Source: Nocardioides ginsengisegetis (GTDB lineage: Bacteria; Actinomycetota; Actinomycetes; Propionibacteriales; Nocardioidaceae). Taken from it: 64,000 nt of DNA. Every line of letters begins with the position of its first letter. Within the stretch, counting starts at the first letter, position 1. Location of the stretch: contig NZ_JACGXA010000001.1 of assembly GCF_014138045.1 (NCBI RefSeq), positions 3,023,001 through 3,087,000 on the forward strand, written 5' to 3'. Below the pieces are notes generated by a model that saw nothing but the letters and a program-made list of their open reading frames with translations, was not told where the DNA came from and ran no database searches. The translations under genes were made by a program, and so were the position numbers. This document shows, piece by piece, positions 9,180-18,186 of this stretch.

Positions 9180-10436
9180 GTGTACGTGTCCGTGCGCGAC
9201 CGTCCGGCCACGGGAGCCGCCCGCCCCCCTGTCCCCGGGAAGAGGCGGGTGGCTCCCATCGTGGTCACCCTCGGCATGGTCAGCCTGCTCACCGACGTCT
9301 CCTCGGAGTCGGTGGCGGCGATCCTGCCGCTCTACCTCACCGCCACCGTCGGCCTCTCGACCGTGGCCTACGGATTCGTCGACGGCATCTACCAGGGCGT
9401 CAGCTCGCTGGTCCGGGTCGTCGGCGGCTTCGCGGCCGATCGCGGCGGCCACCCCAAGTGGGTCGCGCTCGCCGGCTACCTCATCTCCTGCGTGTCCCGG
9501 TTCGTGCTGCTCCTCGCGACCGGCCTCGGCGCGATCTCCGCAGTGATCGCCGCGGACCGGATCGGCAAGGGCCTGCGGACCGCGCCGCGGGACGCGATGA
9601 TCGCGGCGGCCAGCCCGCCCGAGCAGCTCGGCCGCGCCTTCGGAGTCCACCGGACGCTCGACACGATCGGCGCCGTCCTGGGGCCGCTGGTCGCCTTCTC
9701 CCTGCTGTGGTGGATCCCCGACGGCTTCCACGCCGTCCTGCTGGTCTCCTTCGCCTTCGCCGTGCTGGGCGTCGCCCTGCTCGGCCTGCTCGTCTCCGAC
9801 CGCGAGACGCGGGTGCGCGCGCACGCGACCCACGAGCCCTTCCACTGGCGGGCGCTCACCGACCCGCGGCTGACCCGGCTCCTCGTGGTGGCCGGCGGCC
9901 TCGCCCTGCTCACGGTCGGTGACGGCTTCGTCTACCTCGCGCTCCTGGACCGGGGCGGCTTCGCGACGCACTGGTTCCCGCTGATGTACGTCGGCACCAA
10001 CATCGCCTACCTCGCCCTGGCCGTGCCCCTGGGTCGCCTCGCCGACCGGGTCGGCCGGGCCCGGGTGGTCGTGGGCGGTCACGTCGCCCTCGCCGCGGCG
10101 TACCTCGTCGTGGCCGGGCCGATGACCAGCACCACCTCCACGCTGGCGGCGCTGGCGCTGCTCGGGACGTTCTACGCCGCCACCGACGGCGTCGTCGCGG
10201 CCCTGGCCGGCGGGATCGTCGACCCGGCAGTCCGGGCCAGCGGGATCGCTGCCGCACAGTCGACGGTCGCGGTCGCACGGATGGCGTCCTCGGCCGGCTT
10301 CGGGATCCTGTGGTTCGCGCTGGGCCCGGCCACGGCCCTCGTCGTCGTCGCCACCGTGCTCGGCGCCGCCCTGCCGGCCGCCCACCTCGCCCTGCGCGGC
10401 CTCGACCGGCCGGTCCTCACGGGAGCGACCCCGTGA
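9180..10436 (+). CDS. Major facilitator superfamily transporter
   Basis: This 418-residue integral membrane protein has about 11-12 hydrophobic segments. The MFS signature is visible as the loop after helix 2 (GGFAADRGGHPKW) and its repeat between helices 8 and 9 (GRLADRVGRARV). The motif LLTDVSSESVAAILP at the N-terminus is typical of a subfamily of bacterial MFS proteins near drug and sugar exporters. The substrate cannot be told from sequence. GTG 9180 has GAAGGA upstream. Its stop overlaps the start of the next gene by GTGA, so it is translationally coupled into the locus. Export of a polysaccharide precursor or by-product would fit but is inference. Confidence 0.85.
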   Translation: MYVSVRDRPATGAARPPVPGKRRVAPIVVTLGMVSLLTDVSSESVAAILPLYLTATVGLSTVAYGFVDGIYQGVSSLVRVVGGFAADRGGHPKWVALAGYLISCVSRFVLLLATGLGAISAVIAADRIGKGLRTAPRDAMIAAASPPEQLGRAFGVHRTLDTIGAVLGPLVAFSLLWWIPDGFHAVLLVSFAFAVLGVALLGLLVSDRETRVRAHATHEPFHWRALTDPRLTRLLVVAGGLALLTVGDGFVYLALLDRGGFATHWFPLMYVGTNIAYLALAVPLGRLADRVGRARVVVGGHVALAAAYLVVAGPMTSTTSTLAALALLGTFYAATDGVVAALAGGIVDPAVRASGIAAAQSTVAVARMASSAGFGILWFALGPATALVVVATVLGAALPAAHLALRGLDRPVLTGATP

Positions 10437-11473
10437 GCCCCGTCCTGCGCCGCATCCTGAGCCCCAACGGCCGCGCCGTCGCGTTCGTCGCCGTGGCCCT
10501 CGCCGTCGTCGGCACGGTGGCGGCCTACGTCCTCGGTGACGCCGCGCGCTACCACTCGCTGCACACGGCGGCGCCGGTCGTCGCGAGCGTGCCCGAGGGC
10601 CGCATCGCCGACGGCCCACGCATCGTCTTCCGGCACACGGGGGTGGACAGCAAGTACGGCGTCGTGGCGATGGTCGCGCTCGACGACCCGGGCGGCCCCC
10701 GGGCCTTCACCGACCTGGCGTGCGACCGCCTCGACGCGACCAGGACCGGCGCCTCGTGCCTGCAGACCAAACGGGGTGTGGTCACCCGCTACGACCTGCT
10801 CGAGCTTGACCGGCACTGGAAGGTGACCGACAAGATCGCGCTGCCCGGCCTCCCGAGCCGGACCCGACTTTCGCCCGACGGGTCGCTGGTGGCGACCACG
10901 ACCTTCGTGGCCGGCCACTCCTACATGCAGACCGGCTTCTCGACCAGCACCGAGATCCGGCACGTCGACGGCACCAGCTACGGCGACCTCGAGAAGTTCC
11001 ACCTCCTGATCGACGGCCACGACAGCCAGCCGGCGGACCGCAACATCTGGGGCGTCACCTTCGTCGACGACCGGACCTTCTACGCCACGGTCGCGACGGG
11101 CGGCCGCACCTACCTCGTGCGCGGCGACCTGCCCAGCCGCACGCTGCGGACCCTGCGGACGAACGCCGAGTGCCCCTCGGTCTCGCCCGACGGCACCCGC
11201 ATCGCCTACAAGGTGCGGGCGCCGGGGTCCGGGCTGCCGCACTGGTCGATCGGCGTGCTCGACCTCGTCACCAACCACGAGCAGGTGCTGCGCCGGGAGA
11301 CGGCCAGCGTCGACGACCAGGTCGAGTGGCTCGACGACGACACCCTCCTCTACGGGCTGGCGCGCGAGCACGAGGCCGGCGTGACCGACGTGTGGCGCAT
11401 CGACGCCCGCGCCAACGCCCGCCCGCACCTGCTCATCGAGCAGGCCTGGTCACCGGCGGTGGTGCGGCGATGA
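10433..11473 (+). CDS. TolB-like beta-propeller protein, membrane-anchored
   Basis: The 346-residue product has an N-terminal membrane segment at about 12-32 and an extracytoplasmic body with repeats of WD40/TolB type. Blade motifs are visible as RTRLSPDGSLVATTT and CPSVSPDGTRIAYKV, plus QVEWLDDDTLLYG. Such propellers bind proteins or glycans and have no catalytic signature. The GTG start overlaps the MFS stop, and its own stop overlaps the next start (ATGA), so the three genes are coupled. It may act as a scaffold or sensor for the polysaccharide apparatus; that is inference from context. Confidence 0.7.
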   Translation: MSPVLRRILSPNGRAVAFVAVALAVVGTVAAYVLGDAARYHSLHTAAPVVASVPEGRIADGPRIVFRHTGVDSKYGVVAMVALDDPGGPRAFTDLACDRLDATRTGASCLQTKRGVVTRYDLLELDRHWKVTDKIALPGLPSRTRLSPDGSLVATTTFVAGHSYMQTGFSTSTEIRHVDGTSYGDLEKFHLLIDGHDSQPADRNIWGVTFVDDRTFYATVATGGRTYLVRGDLPSRTLRTLRTNAECPSVSPDGTRIAYKVRAPGSGLPHWSIGVLDLVTNHEQVLRRETASVDDQVEWLDDDTLLYGLAREHEAGVTDVWRIDARANARPHLLIEQAWSPAVVRR

Positions 11474-12618
11474 CCCAGCTCGCATCCCTGGACGCCGTCG
11501 ACCGCGGCGCGACCGCGCTGGTCGAGCGGCTCGTCGGCCTGGCCCCGGCCGGGCTGGCGACGGCGTACCTCCCGGAGACTGGCGAGTTCGCGCAGACCGT
11601 GCGCGGGCTGCCGGGAGCCGAGGGGGTGCGGGTCCGCCGCGAGGGCACCAACACCCGGTACGCCGCCATCGCGGCGCTCGGACTGGCCACCCTTCCCGTG
11701 GAGCGGCAGCGTGCGGTCCTCGGCGGGCGCACCGCGGCCGACGTGGCCCGCCTCGCCGCCGGGCACGCCGCGCACGGGACCGACCCGGGGGCCGTCGCAC
11801 TGAGCACGTGGGCGCTGGCCGAGGTGGCCGGCGAGTACGCCCACTCCCTCGTCGAGCGGCTGGAGCTCCTGCTCGGGGGGCACGCCCCGATCGCGGCCGT
11901 CGACCTGTCCTGGCTGCTCACCGCCGCCGTGGCAGCCAACCCGCTCGCCGACACCGACCACCTCGTCGACCGCGCCGCGGCCCGACTCCTGGGGCACCAC
12001 GGCGATCACGGGATCCACCCGCACGTCCTCGGCGGCGGCCCCCGCTGGCGCGCCCACGTCGGCAGCTTCGCCGACCAGGTCTATCCGGTGCAGGCGCTGG
12101 CCCGGGCCTCGGTCCTCACCGGCGACGCGACCATGCTCGAGGCCGCCGACCACACCGCCCAACGGCTCGTCGACCACCAGGGCGCGGGAGGCCAGTGGTG
12201 GTGGCACTACGACGCGCGCGACGGCTCGGTGGTCGAGCGCTACCCGGTCTACAGCGTCCACCAGCACGCCATGGCCCCGATGGTGCTGTTCGACCTGCTC
12301 GAGGCGGGCGGTGCCGACCACCGTCCCGCGGTCGCCCACGGACTCCGATGGCTGGACCGGCACCCCGAGGTCGTCGAGGAGCTCGTCTCGGAGCGCTTCG
12401 GGCTCGTGTGGCGCAAGGTCGGTCGCCGCGAGCCGCCCAAGGCCGCCCGGGGGCTCGCGGCCGCGACGACGTCGCTGAGGCCGGGCCTCCAACTCCGTGG
12501 GGTGGACCGGTGGCTGCCCGCGACCCGGGTCGACCACGAGTGCCGCCCCTACGAGCTGGGCTGGCTGCTGCACGCCTGGCTCCCACGACGTACCCAGGAG
12601 GAGGCCTGCCATGACTGA
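11470..12618 (+). CDS. Alpha/alpha-barrel-like protein of unknown function
   Basis: I do not recognise a named family for these 382 residues. The sequence is helical and has no signal peptide. Features such as GQWWWHYDARDGSVVERYPVY and YELGWLLHAWL, with aromatic-rich turns, resemble alpha/alpha-toroid proteins such as glycan lyases or terpene cyclases. A catalytic set could not be assigned. It is coupled at both ends, by ATGA upstream and by an 8-base overlap with the TagA-like gene. Its place before the WecG/TagA and WecBC genes suggests a role in building or trimming the polymer; this is context only. Confidence 0.6.
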   Translation: MTQLASLDAVDRGATALVERLVGLAPAGLATAYLPETGEFAQTVRGLPGAEGVRVRREGTNTRYAAIAALGLATLPVERQRAVLGGRTAADVARLAAGHAAHGTDPGAVALSTWALAEVAGEYAHSLVERLELLLGGHAPIAAVDLSWLLTAAVAANPLADTDHLVDRAAARLLGHHGDHGIHPHVLGGGPRWRAHVGSFADQVYPVQALARASVLTGDATMLEAADHTAQRLVDHQGAGGQWWWHYDARDGSVVERYPVYSVHQHAMAPMVLFDLLEAGGADHRPAVAHGLRWLDRHPEVVEELVSERFGLVWRKVGRREPPKAARGLAAATTSLRPGLQLRGVDRWLPATRVDHECRPYELGWLLHAWLPRRTQEEACHD

Positions 12619-13417
12619 CACCCTGCCGCCGAGGCTGCTCTTCGGCCTCGAGGTCGACCCGGTCACCCTGCCCGAGGTGGTGGCGATGGCCGAGGAGGCG
12701 ATCTCCACCCGGCGTCGGCTCCTGATCGGCGTCGTCAACGCAGCGAAGGTCGCCAAGCTCAAGGCCGATCAGGTGCTGCGCGACTCCCTGCTCGAGTGCG
12801 ACGTGCTCCTCGCCGACGGCCAGTCGGTGGTGTGGGCCAGCCGGATCCTGCGACGCCCCCTGCCCGAGCGGGTCACCGGGATCGACCTGTTCGAGTCCCT
12901 GCTCGCCCTGGCCGACCGGCAGCGCCTCCGGGTCTACCTGCTCGGCGCCACGCCGGCCGTGCTGTCCCGCGTCGAGCAGGAGATCGCGACCCGCTACCCC
13001 GGGGCGGTCGTGGCCGGCAGCTGCGACGGCTACTACCGCCCGGAGGAGGCTGCCTGGGTCGCCCTCGCGATCGCGGGTGCGCACCCCGACATGCTGTTCC
13101 TCGGCATGACCACCCCGCGCAAGGAGATCTTCCTGGCGCGCTACGGCGACCAGCTCGACGTCCCCGTCCTGCACGGCGTCGGCGGTTCCTTCGACGTCCT
13201 CGCCGGAGTCACGCGCCGCGCCCCGCTCGCCTGGCAGCGGCACGGCCTCGAGTGGGCCTATCGCGTGCTCCAGGAGCCCCGCCGGCTCTGGCGCCGCTAC
13301 CTCGTCACCAACTCGGCCTTCCTCGTCCTCGTGGCGGCGGAGCTGCTCCACCCCCGGCGGGCGTATCCGCGCCCCCTGCGTCCGGGCACACCACACCACC
13401 ACCGGAGGGCCTCATGA
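12611..13417 (+). CDS. WecG/TagA/CpsF family glycosyltransferase
   Basis: The family transfers ManNAc or ManNAcA from UDP to a polyprenyl-linked sugar, as WecG does in enterobacterial common antigen and TagA in teichoic acid. The 268 residues carry the expected motifs: VVNAAKV, LLADGQSVVWASR, TGIDLFESLL, GMTTPRKEIF and GVGGSFDVLAG. The final helix LEWAYRVLQEPRRLWRRYL is the membrane-docking C-terminus typical of the family. The ATG lies inside the previous gene and the stop overlaps the dehydrogenase start. With WecB- and WecC-like enzymes next door, ManNAcA transfer is the best guess. Confidence 0.9.
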   Translation: MTDTLPPRLLFGLEVDPVTLPEVVAMAEEAISTRRRLLIGVVNAAKVAKLKADQVLRDSLLECDVLLADGQSVVWASRILRRPLPERVTGIDLFESLLALADRQRLRVYLLGATPAVLSRVEQEIATRYPGAVVAGSCDGYYRPEEAAWVALAIAGAHPDMLFLGMTTPRKEIFLARYGDQLDVPVLHGVGGSFDVLAGVTRRAPLAWQRHGLEWAYRVLQEPRRLWRRYLVTNSAFLVLVAAELLHPRRAYPRPLRPGTPHHHRRAS

Positions 13418-14670
13418 ACGAGATCTTCACCGGCAGGGTCGCGATCATCGGGCTCGGGTACATCGGGCTCCCGACCGCCGCGGCCCTCGCCACCCGCGGG
13501 ATCGACGTCATCGGCGTCGACGTCAACGAGGCCACGGTCGCGGCCGTCTCCCAGGGCCGGGTCCCCTTCGTGGAACCGGAGCTGTCCACCGCCGTCAGCG
13601 GCGCCGTCGCGATGGGGCGACTCACCGCCACCACGGAGACCCCCGACGCCGACGCCTACATCATCGCGGTGCCCACGCCCTTCGCCGACGACCACCTCGC
13701 CGACCTGCACTACGTGCGGGCCGCCGTGGAGCAGATCGCCCCGCGACTGCACGGCGGGGAGGTCGTGATCCTGGAGTCCACCTCGCCCCCGGGCACCACG
13801 CTCGGGGTGAGCAAGTGGCTCGCCGAGCTGCGACCCGACCTGGTGCTGCCGCACAGCTCCGAGGGCGTCCCGGACGTGTACGTCGCCCACTGCCCCGAAC
13901 GCGTGCTGCCGGGCCGGATCATGGTCGAGATGGTCACCAACGACCGGGTCGTCGGCGGCATCACCCCGCGGTGCGCCCAGCGGGCCGCCGAGATCTACCG
14001 GGTGTTCTGCCAGGGCGAGATCGTGCTGAGCGACGCGGCCAGCGCGGAGATGGCCAAGCTGGTCGAGAACGCCTACCGCGACGTCAACATCGCCTTCGCC
14101 AACGAGCTCTCCCTCATCAGCGAGACCCTCGAGCTCGACGTGTGGGAGGTCATCAAGCTGGCCAACCACCACCCTCGGGTCAACGTGCTGACCCCCGGGC
14201 CCGGTGTCGGCGGCCACTGCATCGCGGTGGACCCGTGGTTCATCGTCGGCGCGGCACCGTTGCAGTCGCCCCTGATCCGGGCCGCCCGCGACGTCAACGA
14301 CGCCCGGCCGCACCACGTGGCCGAGCAGGTCGCCAAGAAGTGCGGCCGGTTCCGCGACCCGACGGTCGCCTGCCTCGGCCTGGCCTACAAGGCCAACGTC
14401 GACGACCTGCGCGAGAGCCCGGCGGTCGACATCGTCGCCGACATCGCCCGAGCGTTGCCCGGCCTGGACCTCCGGGTGTCCGAGCCGCTGGTCGACCACC
14501 TGCCCCCGGAGCTGGAGCTCCTGGGCAACGTGCGGCTTCAGGCGGCCAGCGACGCGATCGCGGACGCGGACATCGTCGTGCTGCTGGTGGACCACGACCA
14601 CTTCCGCTCACTGAGCCGGTCGCGGCTGGCGGGCAAGGTCGTCTACGACACCCGGGGACTGTGGCGGTAG
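13414..14670 (+). CDS. wecC: UDP-N-acetyl-D-mannosaminuronate (or related UDP-HexNAc) dehydrogenase
   Basis: This NAD-dependent enzyme oxidises carbon 6 of a UDP-N-acetylhexosamine twice to give the uronic acid. The Rossmann motif is VAIIGLGYIGLPTA at residues 8-21. The conserved lysine-containing segment is SAEMAKLVENAYRDVNIAF, and the catalytic cysteine sits in GPGVGGHCIAVDPWF near residue 269. The length of 418 fits WecC. The WbpA-type enzyme acting on UDP-GlcNAc has a similar layout, so the exact substrate is open. The gene is coupled to the TagA-like gene by ATGA and is followed after two bases by the 2-epimerase. Confidence 0.88.
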   Translation: MNEIFTGRVAIIGLGYIGLPTAAALATRGIDVIGVDVNEATVAAVSQGRVPFVEPELSTAVSGAVAMGRLTATTETPDADAYIIAVPTPFADDHLADLHYVRAAVEQIAPRLHGGEVVILESTSPPGTTLGVSKWLAELRPDLVLPHSSEGVPDVYVAHCPERVLPGRIMVEMVTNDRVVGGITPRCAQRAAEIYRVFCQGEIVLSDAASAEMAKLVENAYRDVNIAFANELSLISETLELDVWEVIKLANHHPRVNVLTPGPGVGGHCIAVDPWFIVGAAPLQSPLIRAARDVNDARPHHVAEQVAKKCGRFRDPTVACLGLAYKANVDDLRESPAVDIVADIARALPGLDLRVSEPLVDHLPPELELLGNVRLQAASDAIADADIVVLLVDHDHFRSLSRSRLAGKVVYDTRGLWR

Positions 14671-14672
14671 CC

Positions 14673-15818
14673 ATGAGGACGCGCACCGTGATGGTCGTCT
14701 ACGGGACCCGCCCCGAGGCGATCAAGCTGGCCCCGCTGGTCGCCGAGCTGCGGGCCACCCGCGACGTGGAGGCGGTCACCGTCGTGACCGGCCAGCACCG
14801 GGCCATGCTCGACCAGGTCAACCACCTCTTCGGCATCGTCCCCGAGGTGGACCTCGACGTGATCGCGCCGCGGCAGCAGCTGCACGAGGTGACCCACCGT
14901 GTCCTGGCCGGGCTCACCGACGTGCTCCGCGCCGTGCGGCCCGACCTCGTGGTCGTCCAGGGCGACACGACCACGTCGTTCGTCGCGGCGCTGGCGGCGT
15001 TCTACGAGCAGGTGCCGGTCGTGCACGTCGAGGCCGGCCTGCGGACCCGCAACCCCTACGACCCGTTCCCCGAGGAGATGAACCGCCGGCTGACCACGCA
15101 GCTGACCACGCTGCACCTGGCGCCCACGCCGGTCTCGCGGGCCAACCTGCTCCACGACGGCACCGACCCCGCCGACGTGGTCGTCACGGGCAACACCGTC
15201 ATCGACGCGCTGCTGTGGGTCGTGGCGCGTCGGTTGCCACTCGAGGACCCGGCCCTGTCGGTGCTGGCCGAGGGGCCGTCGGTGCTGGTCACCAGCCACC
15301 GCAGGGAGTCGTGGGGCGAGCCGATGGCGCGCACGGCGCAGGCCGTGGCCCGGCTGGCCAAGGAGTTCTCCGACGTGCAGTTCCTGCTGCCCGCGCACCT
15401 CAACCCGGTCGTGCGCGAGGTGCTGCTCCCACCCCTCGACGGCATGGCCAACGTGACGATCACGGCGCCGCTGTCCTACAGCGACTTCGCCTTCGCCATG
15501 GACTCGTGCCGGGTGGTGCTCACCGACAGCGGGGGCGTGCAGGAGGAGGCCCCCAGCCTGGGCAAGCCCGTCCTGGTGCTGCGCGAGACCACCGAGCGAC
15601 CCGAGGCCGTCGACGCCGGTACCGTCCGGCTCGTCGGCACCGACGAGGAGCTGATCGTGGAGTCGGTCAGCACGTTGCTGACCGACCACACGGCGTACGA
15701 CGCCATGGCGCGGTCCGTGAACCCGTACGGCGATGGTCGGGCGGTGCCGCGCTGCCGGGCCGCGATCGAGTCCCTCCTGGGGCTCGGCGACCGGCTTCCG
15801 GACTTCGCCCCCCGCTGA
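14673..15818 (+). CDS. wecB: UDP-N-acetylglucosamine 2-epimerase (non-hydrolysing)
   Basis: The enzyme interconverts UDP-GlcNAc and UDP-ManNAc in the cytoplasm. The 381 residues show YGTRPEAIKLAPL near the N-terminus, VQGDTTTSFVAALAAFY, HVEAGLRT, SHRRESWG and LTDSGGVQEEAPSLGKPVLVLRE, all standard for the GT-B-fold epimerases. The ATG lies two bases after the dehydrogenase stop, so the pair forms a UDP-ManNAcA module with the upstream TagA-like transferase. A paralogous reaction, WbpI-type epimerisation of a diacetamido-uronic acid, cannot be excluded given the WbpB/E/D-like genes at 29-40 kb. Confidence 0.93.
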   Translation: MRTRTVMVVYGTRPEAIKLAPLVAELRATRDVEAVTVVTGQHRAMLDQVNHLFGIVPEVDLDVIAPRQQLHEVTHRVLAGLTDVLRAVRPDLVVVQGDTTTSFVAALAAFYEQVPVVHVEAGLRTRNPYDPFPEEMNRRLTTQLTTLHLAPTPVSRANLLHDGTDPADVVVTGNTVIDALLWVVARRLPLEDPALSVLAEGPSVLVTSHRRESWGEPMARTAQAVARLAKEFSDVQFLLPAHLNPVVREVLLPPLDGMANVTITAPLSYSDFAFAMDSCRVVLTDSGGVQEEAPSLGKPVLVLRETTERPEAVDAGTVRLVGTDEELIVESVSTLLTDHTAYDAMARSVNPYGDGRAVPRCRAAIESLLGLGDRLPDFAPR

Positions 15819-15825
15819 GGGGGCG
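15806..15825. terminator. Candidate bidirectional terminator hairpin between wecB and the FkbM gene
   Basis: CGCCCCC (15806-15812) pairs with GGGGGCG (15819-15825) around loop CGCTGA, and the wecB stop codon lies in the loop. No T-run follows on either strand, which is common in high-GC actinomycetes. The two genes converge here with only eight bases between stops. Confidence 0.5.
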
Positions 15826-15826
15826 G

Positions 15827-16744
15827 TCAGCCGACCTTGCGGAACAGCACGTCCTGCTGGCGGTCAAGCACCTCGGTGATCGGCCGCAACGGCTGCGTGA
15901 TGCCGCCGCGGGCGGCGCCCAGAGTCGTGTAGTCGTTGGGCATCGCCCATGCCGAGAAGCCCAGGCCGGCCATGAAGCCCATCAGGTCGGCGCTGCTCGA
16001 GCCGCGCTCGAGGAGGCGCTGGGGGCTCACCTCGGCCACCACCCAGGACCCGGGGGGCATCTCGCCGAGCAGCCGCGCGGACCCGCGCAGCACCCGGAGC
16101 TCGTCTCCCTCGACGTCGATCTTGACGCCCCGGACCCGGGACGCGTCGATGGGCTGGTCGTCGAGCCGCACGCCCTCCACCCGGCCCTCCGAGCTGAACC
16201 CGGCGCCCGGGACGGTCGAGGACGCACCCGAGTTGTCCTCGGGGCCGCGGAAGACCTCGACCAGGCCGGGCACGTCCGAGACGACCGACCGGACGACGGT
16301 GACGTTGCCCACATTGTTGCGGTGCAGGTTCACCTCGAGCTGTTGGGCCACTGACGGTATGGCTTCGAACGCCAGCACGTTGCCGGTCGGGCCGACGACG
16401 CGCGAGGCGAGGAGGGAGAAGTAGCCGATGTTGGCGCCCACGTCGAGGAACACGTCCCCGGGGCGGAGCTGGTCCTTCAGCCACTCCGAGAGGTCGCGCT
16501 CCCAGAAGCCGAAGACGTAGAGACGGCGCTGGATGTAGTCGGCGGTCGAGCCACCGAAAACCCTGAACCCGTAGTGGGTCTCGGCCTCGTCGAAGAGCCG
16601 GACGAAGTAGCGGAAGCGCAGGTCGAGGAGGAAGAGGCACGCTGCACGGAGCCGTCCGGGCGGCCTGCTCCGGGCCCACGAGAGCGGCAGCAACAGTCCC
16701 AGGGGCGCCAGCGTTCGCCGGGCCGCCTCGCGCGAGCGGATCAT
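15827..16744 (-). CDS. FkbM family methyltransferase
   Basis: FkbM-type enzymes use S-adenosylmethionine to O-methylate sugars or small molecules. The SAM-binding region is FLDVGANIGYFSLLASRVV, with AFEAIP as the acidic second strand. The family motif VKIDVEGDELRVLRGS is near the middle of the C-terminal half. The start at ATG 16744 gives 305 residues; an upstream in-frame ATG would add a basic, unconserved leader. It converges on wecB and diverges from the beta-helix gene. Methylation of a sugar of the polymer is the likely job, inferred from the locus. Confidence 0.85.
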   Translation of the reverse strand: MIRSREAARRTLAPLGLLLPLSWARSRPPGRLRAACLFLLDLRFRYFVRLFDEAETHYGFRVFGGSTADYIQRRLYVFGFWERDLSEWLKDQLRPGDVFLDVGANIGYFSLLASRVVGPTGNVLAFEAIPSVAQQLEVNLHRNNVGNVTVVRSVVSDVPGLVEVFRGPEDNSGASSTVPGAGFSSEGRVEGVRLDDQPIDASRVRGVKIDVEGDELRVLRGSARLLGEMPPGSWVVAEVSPQRLLERGSSSADLMGFMAGLGFSAWAMPNDYTTLGAARGGITQPLRPITEVLDRQQDVLFRKVG

Positions 16745-16795
16745 GCCCCCGACCGTCGCACCCGGGTCGCGCCGGCGGGGCGGAGCGGCCCGCAT

Positions 16796-16810
16796 TTCCC
16801 CATGTTGGGT
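16796..16810 (+). promoter_or_regulatory. Recurring TTCCCC...TTGG motif between the divergent FkbM and beta-helix genes
   Basis: TTCCCCATGTTGGGT lies in the 139-bp divergent gap, about 74 bases before GTG 16884. It is part of a wider dyad, CCATGTTGG and CCAATGG, spanning about 16800-16824. It resembles the 15-base motif shared by 22159-22173 and 39933-39947. Confidence 0.4.
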
Positions 16811-16883
16811 CACTGGGCCAATGGCGCCGAGGGGCCGGTCACCTCGGGCCCGGAGTTCATCGTGGCCCGATACCGTCCGGCCG

Positions 16884-18125
16884 GTGCCTCAGATCAAGAC
16901 CGTCCTCGGCGCCGCCCTCACCTCGGCGTCGCTCGCAGCCCTCGTCGTCCCCGCCGCCCACGCCGCGGCACCGTCCGGGCCCGTGCCCGCCTCCGCGAGC
17001 ACCGCTGCCGCGAGCAGCGGGGTGACCCTCGCCGTCCGGCGGCAGGTGTCCAACGTGGTGCCGGTCGTCGCGCGCGTCCACCTCCCCGACGGCGCACCGG
17101 CCGGCCGGGTCGTGGTCCGCCGCGACGGCTCCGTCGTGGCGTCCGCACCGGTCGCCGCCGGCGCGTCCGGCGTCCGCGTGGAGATGCCCCGGCTCCGCCA
17201 CGTCGGTGACCACGCCCTCCGCGCCGTGTTCCGCCCCGACGGCGCCGGCCCCCTGCGCAGCCCCGTCGTCACCGTGACGTCCAGGGCCGGCTGTGCCTGG
17301 AGCCCGCACCTGTGCGGCTTCGCCGACCGGACCAACACCGGTCCGCGCCGGGACGTGACCCTGCGCGACGTGCCGGGCGACATCACCCACGGCCCCGGCT
17401 GGCACGTCGACAGCCGCGGCTGGATCGAGGTCGACGGCGCCGACGCCGTGGTCCGCGGGATCCGCACCTCGCTGCAGCTCAGCATCAGCGGCGACAACGC
17501 CGTGGTCGAGGACTCCGTCCTGGCGGTGCCCGGCGACAAGTACGCCGTGCAGCTGCGCCACGCCGAGGGCGTCGTCGTGCGACGCAACCTGATCCGCGGT
17601 GGAGGGACCTCGCCCGCGCAGCGACTGGGTTGCGCGATCCGTGACATCTACGGCGACATCCGCGACCTGAAGCTGGTCGGCAACGAGATCAAGTGGTCGT
17701 CGACGGGCATCCAGGTGGGGTCCGGGCTGATCGCCCGCAACTACATCCACGACTTCGGACTGGCCGACGGCGACCACGTCAACGGCCTCACCAGCAACGG
17801 CTCGACCGTGCCGATGACCGTGCGCGACAACACGATCCTCAACCAGTTCGAGCAGACCGACGCGGTGAGCCTGTTCCAGGACTTCGGCCTCGAGGCCAAC
17901 CGGGTGATCTCGCACAACCTGCTCGGCGGCGGCGGCTACTCCGTCTACGGCGGGGAGGGCGGCTACGGCACCACGCACGACATCCGGATCACCGACAACC
18001 GGTTCACCCGGACGCTGTTCCGCCGGGGCGGCTACTACGGCCCCGTCGCCCACTTCGAGGACCACGGGGCGGGCAACGAGTTCTCCGGCAACGTCTGGGA
18101 CGGCTCCGGCGACCCCGTCCGCTGA
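16884..18125 (+). CDS. Secreted right-handed beta-helix protein (paralogue 1)
   Basis: A clear Sec signal peptide (VPQIKTVLGAALTSASLAAL... ending AAHAA) precedes 380 extracytoplasmic residues. A short Ig-like region at about 50-130 (VTLAVRRQVSNVVPVVARVH) is followed by a parallel beta-helix with repeats such as GDNAVVEDSVL, AEGVVVRRNLI and DLKLVGNEI. The conserved blocks DGDHVNG, EQTDAVSLFQDFG and GGYYGPVA are shared with the lipoprotein at 24359-25363. Beta-helices of this kind are often polysaccharide lyases, epimerases or hydrolases, but I cannot name a catalytic set. GTG 16884 was chosen because the signal peptide begins there. It is monocistronic, with a strong hairpin after the stop. 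Confidence 0.8.
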   Translation: MPQIKTVLGAALTSASLAALVVPAAHAAAPSGPVPASASTAAASSGVTLAVRRQVSNVVPVVARVHLPDGAPAGRVVVRRDGSVVASAPVAAGASGVRVEMPRLRHVGDHALRAVFRPDGAGPLRSPVVTVTSRAGCAWSPHLCGFADRTNTGPRRDVTLRDVPGDITHGPGWHVDSRGWIEVDGADAVVRGIRTSLQLSISGDNAVVEDSVLAVPGDKYAVQLRHAEGVVVRRNLIRGGGTSPAQRLGCAIRDIYGDIRDLKLVGNEIKWSSTGIQVGSGLIARNYIHDFGLADGDHVNGLTSNGSTVPMTVRDNTILNQFEQTDAVSLFQDFGLEANRVISHNLLGGGGYSVYGGEGGYGTTHDIRITDNRFTRTLFRRGGYYGPVAHFEDHGAGNEFSGNVWDGSGDPVR

Positions 18126-18145
18126 GGCGGCCCGCACCAGCACCA

Positions 18146-18186
18146 CCTGCCTCGACCCCCGGCGCGCACGCCCGGGGTCGGGCAGG
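18146..18186 (+). terminator. Long hairpin after the beta-helix gene, reaching the next ribosome site
   Basis: CCTGCC, CGACCCC and GGCG pair with CGCC, GGGGTCG and GGCAGG to give 17 base pairs with one bulged T, one C-C mismatch and loop CGCA. The last arm ends at the base before the ATG at 18187 and contains the GGCAGG that would serve as its ribosome site. It can act as a terminator for 16884-18125 and would mask the next start in any read-through message. Confidence 0.65.
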
